A stretch of 64,000 nucleotides of DNA, taken from Cryptomeria japonica (Eukaryota; Streptophyta; Pinopsida; Cupressales; Cupressaceae). Position numbers and translations under genes: made by a program. Location of the stretch: the NCBI RefSeq assembly GCF_030272615.1, contig NC_081414.1, positions 909,545,009-909,609,008 on the forward strand, read 5' to 3'. Within the stretch, counting starts at the first letter, position 1. Each line of letters starts with the position of its first letter. This document shows, in pieces, positions 9,000 to 21,035 of the stretch. The notes beneath the pieces were generated by a model that saw nothing but the letters and a program-made list of their open reading frames with translations, was not told where the DNA came from and ran no database searches.

Positions 9000-10764
9000 T
9001 AGAGAGCTACCTATGTATCAGTTTTATACCATTTGTTATGATGATGTAGACACCTTCAGGTGATTTTGTAGCCATATGTATTTTGACATCATTGTATCAT
9101 GATACTTATTATATTGATATATATATGAGATGATTCATCCTTGTGACAGCTATATGCATGTGTACCTATGTGATGTATGATTCTATTTGATGCTTATGAT
9201 ATGGATGCAAATATGTACATGATGAAATGCGATATTTTTGCTCTTTTATGTTTTTAATATGTTATGCATGATGCAAATGTGAATGTATGAAATGCAAATG
9301 GATATGACAATGCAAATAACTATTTATATGATGAGAATGTAAAATGTGCTAACATGTGTTGTGTGCAGGATGTGATGCAATTTTGATATCTATATGTATG
9401 TATGAAATGCTTAATATGTGGCAATGCAGGTGCAAACTACATGAAATGCAAATATTTTTGGCGTGTCATTATACTCAGTCATGTGATAACAGACTACATA
9501 GACTCGAGAAGTATGATGGAGGTCAATCAAGAAAGGGGGATGGAAGATAGAAGATATGAAAGTGAAAGAGCTTCTTGTGCATTATCATCAATGAGCTTTA
9601 TTATGGCAAATAGGTTATGACAATCCAAACATAGGTTCGATCTACAAAGTCATTGTACCTATTTGCATGGACATCAGACAGTCACAAACAAGGAATGCCC
9701 CAGTTCACACTAGACTCACAGTGTCCTCATATCCTTGGACAAGTCATAGCATTACTAAGAGACAATCCATAGATAGCAAAGAAAAATAGGTGATGATACC
9801 CCATCCTCGCCTTTCTAGTAAAAAACATCCTGGAGATAAAATCTCTAGTCAGAGACATCCCAGAAAAGCTAAAAGACATGTCACCAAAAGATAAAATCAA
9901 AAGAAAACCAAGACTCAACACCAACATCCACTATAGTCCTCAAGTTTAGTGTCTCTTGTCACTTGAATGAGTCTATTTGATTGTAGTCACAATGTTTTCA
10001 TTCACAAAAGGATAGATCGCACTGAACCATAATGTTGTCTGAGTTTGTTGAAAAAAATGATTTGTTGAAGCCCATTGTTGTTTGTGTCTCATCTGAAACT
10101 AACTGAATCCATGCAACTGATACTTTATTGCGGAGAAGACGAAACTTTATTGTGGATTAGTGATGCAAGTGTTGCTTTATTGTGGATTGTGCACGGATAG
10201 ATTGAAGAAAACTGGAAGAAACTGTACTCCTCGGAACATGTGATGTTCTCAGTTCCACACCCATCACTAGATGTAGGATTTGCCTTAGCCATAGATAAGA
10301 GTTGTTTTATTATGGATGGAAAGGGTGAAAAGGAGGGATTATTATGAATGGCTAACCAATCTTAGGTAGATCAATAACAAGCCATGATGGGAATGGGTAA
10401 GTTTATTATAGATGGATAGGCTGTGGGTGTGTGCAAAATGAAAGGATGAGATTGAATCTTGAAGGAGGGAGAAGCAATGTCTCTGCGCATGGCGCCAGTG
10501 ACCCGGTTTTCACCATGGTACTTGCCCAGGGCACCACCAAAGTGGTTTTCACCATTGGATGAAATATTTTTCTTTACTTTTTCCGATTTTTCAATTTTTT
10601 TGTGTCACAAGGCACTTGTTTGCCAGGTTTTCACCAAGTAACGATTTTTTTTTGTATTTTTTTTTTTTTTGTATTTTTGAATTTTTTTGATTTTTTTGTA
10701 TTTTTGAATATATATATATTTTTTTATTCTTTTTTGTATTTTTGAATTAGGATATTCTGAAGAG
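9000..10764. other. Element B 3' region, distal part; AT-rich, no gene
   Basis: About 9050-9480 is low-complexity sequence rich in atgatgcaaatg-like words. About 10630-10745 is a T-rich block on the plus strand with interspersed gtattttt and an atatatat run. The patch at 10490-10560 repeats a gttttcaccat motif. I see no supported gene here. Confidence 0.4.
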
Positions 10765-10909
10765 CTATGTGTAAAACCTACGAAGGTGCATGCTGCTGAT
10801 AGGATCCTCCAAAGGTTCGCCATCTGGGGTTGAGAACTGATATGCACCGGATCCATAGGCTGTTGTAATGATGTAAGGACCAAGCCAATTTGGTTCAAAC
10901 TTGCCCTTC
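10765..10909 (-). pseudogene. Element B integrase C-terminus, terminal part
   Basis: The minus strand ends the pol frame with KFEPNWLGPYIITTAYGSGA and, after SSMHLRRFYT, a stop at 10765-10767. This is the well-known C-terminal tail of plant Ty3/gypsy integrases. It continues, after removal of element C and one ccttc copy, into PRTFEVGDLVLRENPKNQQD at 18762-18860. The join is in frame, which proves C inserted here. Confidence 0.85.
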
Positions 10910-12489
10910 TGGTGCAGGAGCACCCTTCCAAGATCTCCCTCCTTCTTTGTTTTGTTGGTGTTATGCTTCTTTTGAAGCTATTGTACATGTAATAAGGGCC
11001 AAGAGCTCATTTGTTCTTCACTAGGTCCTAGTTGTAGGTCCTTAGTGTTTTTTTGTTGTGATTTATTTTGTAGGAGAGGTTGAGTGTGCCTTGGATGTGT
11101 GTTAGGCCTTATTGGCATGTTGATGTCCTTAGGATAGCCCAAAATAGGCCTAGGAGTCATGAAAAGCAACAATGGCAAAGTTGCTCAAAAGATGCATGAC
11201 AACTTTTAAAAGTTGTCAAGCAACTTTTCCACCTAAAAGGTCAAAAACCCTTATTGAGCATGGAGAGCCCTAATCTTGGCACACCAACTGAGGCAAAGGT
11301 GGTATAAGTATTTTCAAACCCTAATTGGATGGGTTGGATGCCAGACATTGTACGGCCTAAGCAAACTGAATTGACTGTGACTGTTTTTGTGGTTACCAGT
11401 CAGTTTGAATGAAGCTACCGAGCAAGTTAATGGATTGATTTGCATGAAAAACTATGTGGAATGTCTTCCAAGGTGTAAATAATTTCATTGTGAGCAATTA
11501 GATTAGATTTTTATTTGCCGGTTGAGTGTGTTTGTAAATAGTTTGTAATTTACCTTCTCACTGTCTAGTTTGGACTGGTTTGTGCAAATGAAGTCATAAC
11601 TCCATTCCCCATTGTGGAATCACCATGAAACCATGTGGAATGAGAGAAAAGACATTGTATTATAGTCCCATGCAAGTAGGGCCCTTGGAAATGTAGGGAG
11701 GCCAAACAAAGACCCACTCCTAGGCAAGACTAGATAGTGCCCGACCAGGAGAGGTCAAATTGCAGAGGTCTTGGAGAGCAAGGTTGGTCAGAGGAGAGTG
11801 CACCCTTTGGATGAGGTGCAGAGGAGTGAGTGAAGAATCATTGGTGTGAAGGAGGAGCCTCCACAAATCCAAACAAGGTGGCTAAAACTCAAAACATTCA
11901 CTGTGACCCAGGTAGACCCTAAAAACCCTCACAAAACCCTTAAAAACCCCAAAATTTGCCCAAGGCACTGTACGACCACTTGGGGGCCCAAAACTAGAGA
12001 AATACTTGAGCCCTTGCCAAATGAATAGTAGTACATTTTGGGAGTTTGGGTTGTTTGTGCAACATTTGTGAGAGGGAGCCCTAAAAGACCAGTTAGGAGG
12101 CCTAATTGGTCCTAATCCTTGTAGCCCTATTTTGTAGGCAAAACACAAAATAGTGAAATCGGTAGAAGGGATGAAGGTTGTAACTTCTTGGGGGCACATG
12201 GATGGATGTAAAACATGATTTAGACCTGATATAACCTTGCTAAGACCTTGGAAGGTGTGGAACAAGCCTAGCCCTTATTAGCCATAGTAAGGGGTTTTGA
12301 GTCTCATGAGTAGGTGAGACCTTAGGAGCAACATTGCAACTCATTGGTGGGTGGATTGGGCAAGGTCAGGGGATTCCTCAAGAAAAGGAAGTCCTAGAGA
12401 CCATAGGGTGTGAGGAGAACACCAGGTGATCCAAGGGAAGGATCCAAGAGCATAGACTAGGCTAGTCTATCCCATACCCCATCCCACCA
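10910..12489 (+). repeat. 5' LTR of element C
   Basis: Runs TGGTGCAGGA ... CCCATCCCACCA and matches 17168-18756 with scattered differences. One indel is visible: the 3' LTR has an extra 11 bases (a gcaaaagtt-type duplication) before its palindrome. It contains a perfect 20-base palindrome at 11198-11217. A 127-codon antisense open frame (11882-12265) recurs in the other LTR only because the LTRs are copies. Confidence 0.95.
11198..11217. other. Perfect 20-base palindrome in the C 5' LTR
   Basis: The half-site gacaactttt is followed immediately by its reverse complement. Flanking aaagttgct and agcaacttt add a second, outer inverted repeat. The same structure is at 17465-17484 in the 3' LTR. 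Confidence 0.85.
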
Positions 12490-12492
12490 GAT

Positions 12493-12504
12493 TGGTATTA
12501 GAGC
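12493..12504 (+). other. Primer binding site of element C
   Basis: tggtattagagc starts three bases after the LTR end. It matches the usual plant tRNA-Met primer site TGGTATCAGAGC except for one C-to-T change. Confidence 0.85.
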
Positions 12505-12529
12505 AAGTTAAAGATTTGTTGGACTATGT

Positions 12530-13941
12530 ATGTCTCTATATACTGGTGAATTAGTAGGGGAGAGCAGAATGGTCACTAATGCAGAGCTGGCTAGAGAGGT
12601 AGAAGATCAGAAGGAGAAAAATAGACTCCTTGAAGAAGCTATGAGTGAGATAAGGGATAAACTACAGGAAGTGGTGGATCAGAGGACACAAGGACCTTCG
12701 GATGAAGACACCAAGGGTAAAGGTAAAAATACTATAGACATAGATGACATAATACCTGAACCAGATCCCTTGTGCAATGAAGAACCTTTTGTGAAGGCTA
12801 TTAAGGCCTTGAACACCAAAGCCTTTGAAGGATTGCCACATTTCAGTGGAAGAATGGATATTGACACTGTTATGGAATGGATTGAAGGCATGGAAAACCA
12901 CTTTGAGTGTGAAGGAGTGACAGAGGCTCAAAAGGTTAAAGTTGCCAAATCAAGATTAAGGGGAGCAACTTTGACATGGTGGAAGTACCTGCAAGAAGAA
13001 AGAGTTATTATGGGGAAGCTACCTATTGCCAATTAGAAGGCCATGGTGAGTAAGATCAAGGAGATGAAGTCCAACTTCATAAGAAGAGACAAGGATTGAA
13101 GCAGAAGGATCTTGATGTGAGCTCCTACATCGAAGAGTTTCAAAAGCTATGTCTTAGGTCCAAAGTCCAAGAAGATGAGTCTATTAAGGTGGCTAGGTAT
13201 CTAAGCGGCCTAAAGTGGAACATACAAGAGGAGATAATCCTATGGACTCCTACTACTGTTCAAAAATATCATCAGCTTGTTGCCAAGGTAGAAAAGAGGA
13301 ACAAAAGGAAAGGGGACTCCAATAACAGGGGTAGAGGTAGAGGTAGAGATCAAGTGAATCACCAAGGTGGTTACCAAAGCAAGGAAAATGAGTAGAGGAA
13401 CCAAGGAGAAGCCAAGTTGACTGAGCATGGCAATGAAACCAATCTCAGAGGAGGACATTCTAGAGGAAGAGGAGCACAAGGTGGTCCAAATAGGGGTAGA
13501 GGTACCGGTAGAGGTAACTCCTACTTTGCAACAATGAAGTGTTACAATTGTGGACAATTGGGACACTTGGCATATAGATGCCCTGACAAGCCTACCTCAT
13601 CAAATAGTGGAAAGAGGGTTGCCTATGCTCATGAAGACTCTTCAAGTAGCAAGACACTGGAAGTGGACCAGATTGAATCAGAGATTGGAGAAAATCTGAT
13701 GTTCAATAGAATTTTGATAAGACAGCCGGTTAAGGAGGAACCCAAACATAAGAGAGAATTGTTTAGGGTGAGATGCAAAGTTCTTGGTAAAGTGTGCAAG
13801 GTGATAGTTGATTCAGGCTCAACTGACAATATCATATCAGAAGAGGCAGTTAGGAAGTTGAAACTCACAAGGATACCCCACACTAACCCATACAAGGTGA
13901 CATGGTTGAATCATGAGGAGAGTGTGCTAGTCAATGAATAG
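12530..13941 (+). pseudogene. Element C gag and protease start
   Basis: Gag opens at 12530, with a coiled-coil-like N-terminus, a retrotransposon gag domain (WIEGMENHFECEG, then LRGATLTWW), a basic RG-rich linker and a CCHC zinc knuckle, CYNCGQLGHLAYRC, near 13540. The protease motif IVDSGSTDN follows near 13805. The frame is broken by a TAG at 13034-13036 (where Trp is expected), a frameshift near 13085, a TAG at about 13395 and a TAG at about 13941 (both where Gln is plausible). Gag forms the particle and the protease cleaves the polyprotein; both are inactive in this copy. Confidence 0.9.
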
Positions 13942-15816
13942 ACTTGGGTAGAGTTGTCCATTGGAGGATACAAGGGTAAGATCCTTTTTGATGTGTTACC
14001 TATGGATGCTTGTCACCTATTGCTAGGAAGACCCTGACAATTTGATAGGAAGGTGATCTATGATGCAGAGGAGAACTCCATTTCCTTTAAGAAGGACAAC
14101 AAGACCTTCAAGATTCAATCTTTGACAGAGAATGAAGAGGGAACTTCAAGAACACCTAGTGTTTTATTGGCTACCGGTAAAGAGTTTTTAAAATTTCTGC
14201 ATGAGGAGGAGATAGTGAAGTGTGCCATCTTTGTGAAGCCAAAGGAGGAAGAAGACAAGTTACAGGCAGAAGTACCCAAGGAGGTGAAGCAAATGTTACA
14301 AGAGTATAAAGACATAGTGAGTGATGGAGCACCTGCAACACTCCCACCAAGAAGGTCTATTAGCCATCAAATAGACTTTGTTCTCAGTGCATCCTTACCT
14401 AACAAGGCTGCATATAAGCTCACACCTAATTAGAATAAGGAGGTAGCAAGGCAAGTGTAGGAGTTATTGGAACAAGGACTGATTAAGAAGAGCATCAGCC
14501 CATGTGCAGTCTCGGTAGTGCTAGCATAAAAAAAAGGAGGTAAGTGGAGACTTTGCACTGACTCAAGAGCAATCAATAGGATCACCATAAGGTATAGGTT
14601 TCCTATTCCTAGGATAGAGGATTTGATGGACTGTTTAGGAGGTGCTATGTATTTTACTAAGCTAGACCTTAAAAGTGGTTATCACCAGATAAGAATTAAG
14701 GAAGGTGATGAGTGGAAGACTGTTTTTAAAACCACAGAGGGATTGTATGAATGGCTTGTGATGCCATTTGGACTCACCAATGCTCCAAGCACCTTCATGG
14801 GGTTGGTGAATGAGGTGTTAAAAGACTTCATAGGCAGATTTGTGGTAGTGTACCTAGATGACATTCTCATCTATAGCAGAACCAAAGAGGAGCACCTTGA
14901 GCATTTGAGGTTAGTCTTAGAGAGGTTGCATGACGAGAAGTTATCCATCAACCTACAGAAGTGTGACTTCTTGAAGAAAGAGCTGGTCTACCTAGGATTT
15001 GTGGTGTCTAAGGGAACCTTGAAAATGTATCCAAGCAAAGTGGAGGCAATCTTGAATTGGCCTGCACCTAAAACAGGGACTGAAGTTAGGAGTTTCCATG
15101 GATTAGCTCAATTATATAGGAAGTTTGTGAGGAACTTCAGTGGCATATGTGCACCAGTCCTTGACATCATTAAAGGAGGCCTTAAAACTAAGTTTAAATG
15201 GATTGAGCAGGCTGACAATGCATTTCAATTGTTGAAGCAAGAAGTAGCCACAAAACCCATCCTACTCCTACCTACGTTTGATAAGCTATTCACTTTGGAG
15301 TGTGATGCAAGTGGAATTGCAGTAGGGGATGTATTGAGTCAAGAGGGAAGACCTGTAGCATTTTTTAGTGAGAAGCTTAATGAAGCAAAGAAGAAGTACT
15401 CAACCTATGACCTAGAGTTGTATGCATTAGTGCAGTCTCTAAAGAAATGGAGGCATTACCTACTCCCAAAGGAATTTGTAGTGTTCACAGACAATCAGTA
15501 ATTGAGTTACATAAATACTCAAGAGAAGCTTAGCAATAGACATCTAAAATGGATGGAATACCTCCAGTCCTTCACCTTCACCATTAAGCATAAGAAGGGG
15601 CAACTTAATAAGGTGGCAGATGCATTAAGCAGAAAATTGTTGACAGTTCAAGAACTACAGTTGCAGAGCATAGGAATAGAAGGTTTAAAAGACCTCTATG
15701 AAGGAGATGAAGACTTCTCATCAACTTACAAGGTTTGCAAGGAGTTTGAGAACCATTTCCATGGTGAGTATGCAGATTACACTCTCCAAAATGGTCTCTT
15801 GTTCAAAGGTAACTAG
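13942..15816 (+). pseudogene. Element C protease end, reverse transcriptase and RNase H
   Basis: The protease end DVLPMDACHLLLGRP is followed by a TGA where Trp is normal. The RT core carries [33 protein letters not shown] and the catalytic YLDD at 14851-14862. RNase H follows with ECDAS, an E in DLELYA and D in FTDNQ; a TAA sits right after that (15499-15501). In-frame stops also occur at about 14433, 14460, 14527 and 15816. Most of these look like Gln or Trp codons changed by C-to-T or G-to-A. These enzymes copy element RNA into DNA. Confidence 0.9.
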
Positions 15817-15818
15817 TT

Positions 15819-17147
15819 GTGTGTACCAAGAGGATCCATGAGGGAGAACCTCATCCAAAAAAACATAATGGCAGTTTAAGTGGACACTTTGGAGTCAATA
15901 AGACCTTAGATTTGGTGCAGAGGTACTATTATTGGCCTAAGTTGCCAAGAGATGTAAAGAGGTATGTAGAGCAATGTGGTGTATGCCAAAGAGAAAAAGG
16001 AGGATCAAGCAATGTTGGTCTCTATCAACCATTACCGGTCCCAAATAGACCTTGGGAATGTATAAGAATGGACTTTGTAGTAGGACTTCCCAAGACTAAA
16101 ACAGGTATGGACAACATCTATGTGATAGTAGATAGATTTTCCAAGATGAGTCATTTCATTCCATGTAAGACTACACATGATGCCAGCTATGTTGCACATC
16201 TCTATTTGAAAGAGATTGTTAGGATTCATGGACTCCCTTTAAGAATTGTTTCTGACAGGGACAACAAGTTCATGGGTCATTTTTGGCAAACATTATGGAG
16301 GATACTAGGAACTAACTTGTCATTTAGCTCAGCTTACCATCCACAAACAGATGGTCAAACTGAAGTCATCAATAGGGTGTTAGGAAATTTGTTGAGGTGT
16401 CTAACTAAGGAGTATGGGAAGACATGGGACCTTATCATTCCTCAAGAAGAGTATGCATATAATGATAGTGTGAATAGGACCACTGGTAGAAGTCCTTTTG
16501 AGGTTGTGTATGGTAGACATCCAAGGGGAGTATGTGAGTTGAGAGACCTTAGTACCTTGGAAATGAAGAGTGGGCAAGTAGAGGACTTCACTCAAACCAT
16601 CAAGGAAGTCCAAGAGAAAGTTAAGAAGGCCATCCTTGAATCCACTCAAAAACTGAAAGCCAAAGTGGATGAGAAAAGGAGAGAAGTTCAGTTCAAGGTG
16701 GGTGACTATGTGATGGTTCATTTGAGCAAAGCTAGGATGCAAAGTGGTAAGCCTACCAAACTACAAATGAAGAGGGTAGGACCTTGTGAAATTTTGGAAA
16801 AATATGGTGAGAACACCTATAAGGTTGATTTACCTTCAGACTTAGCCATCTCACCAGTCTTTAATATAGCTAATCTGATAATGTACAAGGGAGAGATAGT
16901 AGGGCAGACTGAGAACCAAGCCAAGGTACTACAAGACCTGGATGTGAATACCTTACCACAAGTGAAGAAGCCTATGGTAGAGGAGATCTTGGAATCCATA
17001 GTGAAGAAGTCTACTAGACACCAGGTCTACATGGAGCACTTAGTGAAATGGGCAGATCAACCGGTATCTGAAGCTACTTGGGTGGAGGAGAGCAAGTTCA
17101 AGAAGCTTGGCATAGACCCGGCTCTCATCTCTTCTCCTATTTCTTAG
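15819..17147 (+). pseudogene. Element C integrase with chromodomain
   Basis: The frame is open for 442 codons. The N-terminal zinc-binding part shows GHFGVNK and CGVCQ. The catalytic triad is intact with DD35E spacing: D at 16071, D at 16254 and E at 16362. The C-terminus has a GKPTKLQMKRVGPCEIL-type integrase tail and then a chromodomain, EHLVKWADQPVSEATW (about 17034-17085). A chromodomain marks the chromovirus branch of Ty3/gypsy and is thought to guide integration to marked chromatin. It is cut off from RT by a frameshift near 15870, so it is not translated in frame with pol. Confidence 0.9.
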
Positions 17148-17155
17148 TTGTGTGT

Positions 17156-17167
17156 AGAGGGGGAGTA
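17156..17167 (+). other. Polypurine tract of element C
   Basis: agagggggagta lies directly before the TGGTGCAGG start of the 3' LTR. Confidence 0.85.
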
Positions 17168-18756
17168 TGGTGCAGGATCACCCTTCAAGGCTCTCCATCC
17201 TTCTTTGTTTTGTTGGTGTTATGCTTCTTTTGAAGCTATTGTACATGTAATAAGGGCCAAGAGCTCATTTGTTCTTCACTAGGTCCTAGTTGTAGGTCCT
17301 TAGTGTTTTTCTGTTGTGATTTATTGTGCAGGAGAGGTTGAGTGTGCCTTTGATGTGTGTTAGGCCTTATTGGCATGTTGATGTCCTTAGGATAGCCCAA
17401 AATAGGCCTAGGAGTCATGAAAAGCAACAATGGCAAAGTTGCTCAAAAGATGCAAAAGTTGCATGACAACTTTTAAAAGTTGTCAAGCAACTTTTCCACC
17501 CAAAAGGTAAAAAACCCTTATTGAGCATGGAGAGCCCTAATATTGGCACACAGACCAAGGCAAAGGTGGTATAAGTATTTGAAAACCCTAATTGGATGGG
17601 TTGGATGCTAGACATTGTACGGCCTAAGCAAACTGAATTGACTGTGACTGTTTTTGTGGTTACCAGTCAGTTTGAATGAAGTTACCAAGCAAGTTAATGG
17701 ATCGATTTGCATGAAAAAATATGTGGAATGTCTTCCAAGGTGTAAATACTTTCATTGTGATCAATTATATTAGATTTTTATTTTTCGGTTGAGTGTGTTT
17801 GTAAATAGTTTGTAATTTACCTTCTCACTGTCCAGTTTGGACTGGTTTGTGCAAATGAAGTCATAACTCCATTCCCCATTGTGGAATCACCATGAAACCA
17901 TGGTGAATGAGAGTGATGACCCTGTACTATATTCCCATGCAAGAAGGGCCCTTGGAAATGTAGGGAGGCCAAACAAAGACCCACTCCTAGGCGAGACTAG
18001 ACAGTGCCCGGCTAGGAGAGGTCAAATTGCAGAGGTCTTGGAGAGCAAGGTTGGTCAGAGGAGAGTGCACCCTTTGGAGGAGGTGTAGAGGAGTGAGTGA
18101 AGAATCATTAGTGTGAAGGAGGAGCCTCCACCAATCCAAACAAGGTGGCTAAAACTCAAAACACTCATTGTGACCCAAGCAGACCCTAAAAACCCTCACA
18201 AAACCCTTAAAAACCCCAAAATTTGCCCAAGGCACTGTACGGCCACTTGGGGGCCCAAAAATAGAGAAATCCTTGGGCCCTTGCCAAATTAATGGTAGTC
18301 CATTTTGGGAGTTTGGGTTGTTTGAGCAACATTTGTGAGAGGGAGCCCTAAAAGACCGGTTAGGAGGCCTAATTGGTCCTAATCCTTGTAGCCCTATTTT
18401 GTAGGCAAAACACAAAATAGTGAAATCGGTAGAAGGGATGAAGGTTGTAACTTCTTGGGGGAACATGGATGGATGTAAAACATGATTTAGACCTGATATA
18501 ACCTTGCTAAGACCTTGGAAGGTGTGGAACAAGCCTAGCCCTTATTAGTCATAGTAAGGGTTTTTGAGTCTCATGAGTAGGTGAGACCTTAGGAGCAGCA
18601 TTGCAACTCATTGGTGGGTGGATTGGGCAAGGTCAGGGGATTCCTCAAGAAAAGGAAGTGATAGAGACCCTAGGATGTGAGGAGAACACCAAGTGATCCA
18701 AGGGAAGGATCCAAGAGCATAGACTAGGCTAGTCTATCCCATACCCCATCCCACCA
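17168..18756 (+). repeat. 3' LTR of element C
   Basis: A 1,589-base copy of the 5' LTR, ending CCCATCCCACCA and followed by the target duplication ccttc. It has the same palindrome at 17465-17484. Confidence 0.95.
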
Positions 18757-19780
18757 CCTTCTTCTCTTTGTCTTGCTGATTTTTAGGATTTTCTCTGAGA
18801 ACTAAGTCACCCACCTCAAATGTGCGAGGCTTTATCTTATTATTGTAGCTGCGTCATTCCTTGACTGAATGATGTGTAGCTCGAGTGACTATCTTCCTTG
18901 ATAAAGGAACTAACATATAATTACTAGTGTGTGGACTACACAGGCCCGTATGCGTGTCACCTAAAGATGTTTGGGCATGCCTGATAACAAAGTCCCATGA
19001 GGAAGCTCTTTTAAAGGTCCATGATGTATTGCTAGAAGGGAATGGATGTGTTGAACAAGTGGATGAGTTATGAAGGGTTATGATTGCGAAAAGAAGTGAA
19101 AGTAGGATGGCTTGATTGAGACTTAGGATCAACAAGTATGCTTTTTGACTTAAAATTGTAGAACTTTTGCCCCTAGTTATTTTGATATTAGGGGAGATCA
19201 TCTCTTGTTCTTTTTCCTTCATAGGATTTTTATCCTTGACTTTCATTTTTGCAGAGTCCAATAGCTTTTGATTTTAATTTGGACTAAAGCATTTCTCTTT
19301 ATTTTCAACTTTTAGTTTTTTCTTTTCAAGGTTTGATTTTTCATCCCCAATTAGTAAGGGCTTTTGTAATTCTTGTTGATCGAAGTCTGCAAGTGGAGTG
19401 ATGAAATATTAAGGCTATGTGAGTTCTCAAGAGGGTTGATGATATCCTCAATAGATTCTTTGTTGGAACCACTCTTAGGATTATTGATATCAAGAGTTGC
19501 TTGCACCATTGGAGGAGATTTGCATTCAGACTTAGTAGCCACAACACTAGGTGGTTCACACCCAATTCCTTGGCATTGCAAATTGTTTATAGATTTTTCT
19601 TGTTGACTGAATACCTTAGGAGATAGTGGGAGTTGATCAAGATGAAAGATATACTCACCACAACCCATATCTTTAACCTTGAATTTTCATTGATCTCTAC
19701 TTGTGTTCACGTAGAAACTTTCAAGGATTTTGGATCCACATATGATGAAGAAGGAACAACTTATCGATTGATTGGGATGG
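18757..19780 (-). pseudogene. Element B integrase C-terminal start and the pol deletion scar
   Basis: On the minus strand, 18762-18860 encodes SYNNKIKPRTFEVGDLVLRE-type integrase tail. Going upstream (higher coordinates), the sequence to about 19780 should hold RNase H, RT and the integrase core but shows none of their motifs. Instead there are unrecognised open pieces (18854-19261 and 19351-19668). The latter, with EYIFHLDQLPLSP, looks like the linker that follows the protease in related elements. I infer an internal deletion of several kilobases, possibly with replacement sequence. Confidence 0.65.
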
Positions 19781-20418
19781 TTATTTCTGATCTAGGTCAC
19801 AGATTATTGCAATATATGAATGGGTTAGGATCACCTTTGATGGTCACTTCAACTCCATCATGTGGAAACTTGATACATTGATGATATGTATATGGGACTG
19901 ATCTCATCTCATGAATCCATGGACATCCTAGAAATATGTTGTATGTGAGGTCTAGGTCTAGGACTTGACAAACCACATCCTTTGTAACTGGCCCAACCAT
20001 AAGAGGTAAGGTGACTGTGCCCTTAGATGAGCGCTCTTCATCATCATATGCCTTGATGGTAATTTTGTTTGTAGCATTTATAGCCTTTTTCAGAATATCC
20101 CAATTGTTTAATAGTGTTCAATGTACATATATTCAGACCTGCTCCTCCATCTATCATGACTTGTTTTATTTGGTGTTTGTGTATGAAGGCTTCAATGTGT
20201 AAAAGTGCATTATGTGGTTGGTTCACGGAGGCGTCATCAACTTCTATGAATGTAAGGGAGTGTGGAACAGAAAGGTATCCCACCATAGCTTGAAACTGGT
20301 CCACGTTCAAATCAGTGGGGACAAAAGTGTCTCTCAAAGTTTTGTCAAGAATGGCTTTATGTGCAAGGGATATGCGTAAGAGCTCAAGGATGGAGATAAG
20401 TGTGGGTGTCTTCCATAA
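19781..20418 (-). pseudogene. Element B retropepsin (aspartic protease)
   Basis: The minus strand carries MIDGGAGLNICT (near 20140), the active-site loop in the D-G-G form seen in some plant gypsy elements, and LTYNIFLGCPWIHEM (near 19940), the C-terminal flap region. Frameshifts separate these two pieces. The protease would process the gag-pol polyprotein; this copy is broken. Confidence 0.8.
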
Positions 20419-21035
20419 CTATTCTACAAGGTCATACCCAGGTTTGGTTGATGAGGAAGTGACGTTATTAGCTAGAGCACCTTGCAAGGTGAATTTACCT
20501 TGACAAGTTATAACATTACATTCAGAGGTAGGTTCAGAAGAAGATCCAATCCCTTTTAGGACAATTTTGGGTCTTTGGGTAGAATTTTCTGGCATTTTGT
20601 CCTTGATGATAATGGTAGAGACATAATTGTCCATCGAAATGTGATTGATAGTTGAATCATAGTTATAGGATGCTCTTGTATAGTTGGTCTGCTTATCTGT
20701 GGCTTTAGCTTTTCCCTTGTCATGTTTTGGTAATGGTTCTTTAAACATTTCATGTTCTTGATTGGATGAGTGTCCTTCAATCTCAATGTCACCTCTATCG
20801 ATGAGATCTTGTATGCTGTTCTTCAGTCGATGACAGTTTTATGGTTTATGTCCCTTTCTTTTATGAAATTCACAATATTCATCATCATTCCACCAATTTG
20901 GTTTGACCTTTGGTTCATATGGAGGATTGTCAGGAATCATTATTATCTTGTTTGCCACTAGCTTCTTGAAAGCTGACTCAAGTGGTTCTCCCAATGGGGT
21001 GTATTTCCTTCATGGTTTTGAAGTTGTTTGAGTAT
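20419..21035 (-). pseudogene. Element B gag C-terminal region
   Basis: The minus strand continues gag with CEFHKRKGHKP (near 20870), a Cys/His motif that takes the place of a zinc knuckle in this lineage, then NSIQDLIDRGDIEI and a Lys-rich linker. A stop lies inside the Cys/His motif, and frame changes link it to the main gag frame. Confidence 0.75.

Larger units (their letters stand above)
10910..18756 (+). mobile_element. Element C: chromodomain Ty3/gypsy retrotransposon (chromovirus), full length but mutated
   Basis: A 7,847-base element with LTRs 10910-12489 and 17168-18756, flanked by perfect 5-bp duplications ccttc (10905-10909 and 18757-18761). The order is LTR, tRNA-Met-type PBS, gag with CCHC knuckle, protease, RT, RNase H, integrase, chromodomain, PPT, LTR, which is the Ty3/gypsy order. 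All coding domains are present, but about nine in-frame stops and at least two frameshifts inactivate it. It sits inside the integrase of element B. Confidence 0.95.

Noticed and set aside
10640-10745. T-rich run considered as a LINE poly(A) tail in reverse
   Set aside because: The run is interrupted by gtattttt words, and no LINE-like sequence or target duplication borders it.
11882-12265. A 127-codon minus-strand open frame that recurs at 18149-18532
   Set aside because: It is antisense inside the two LTRs of C. It is shared only because the LTRs are copies of each other, and has no recognisable domain.
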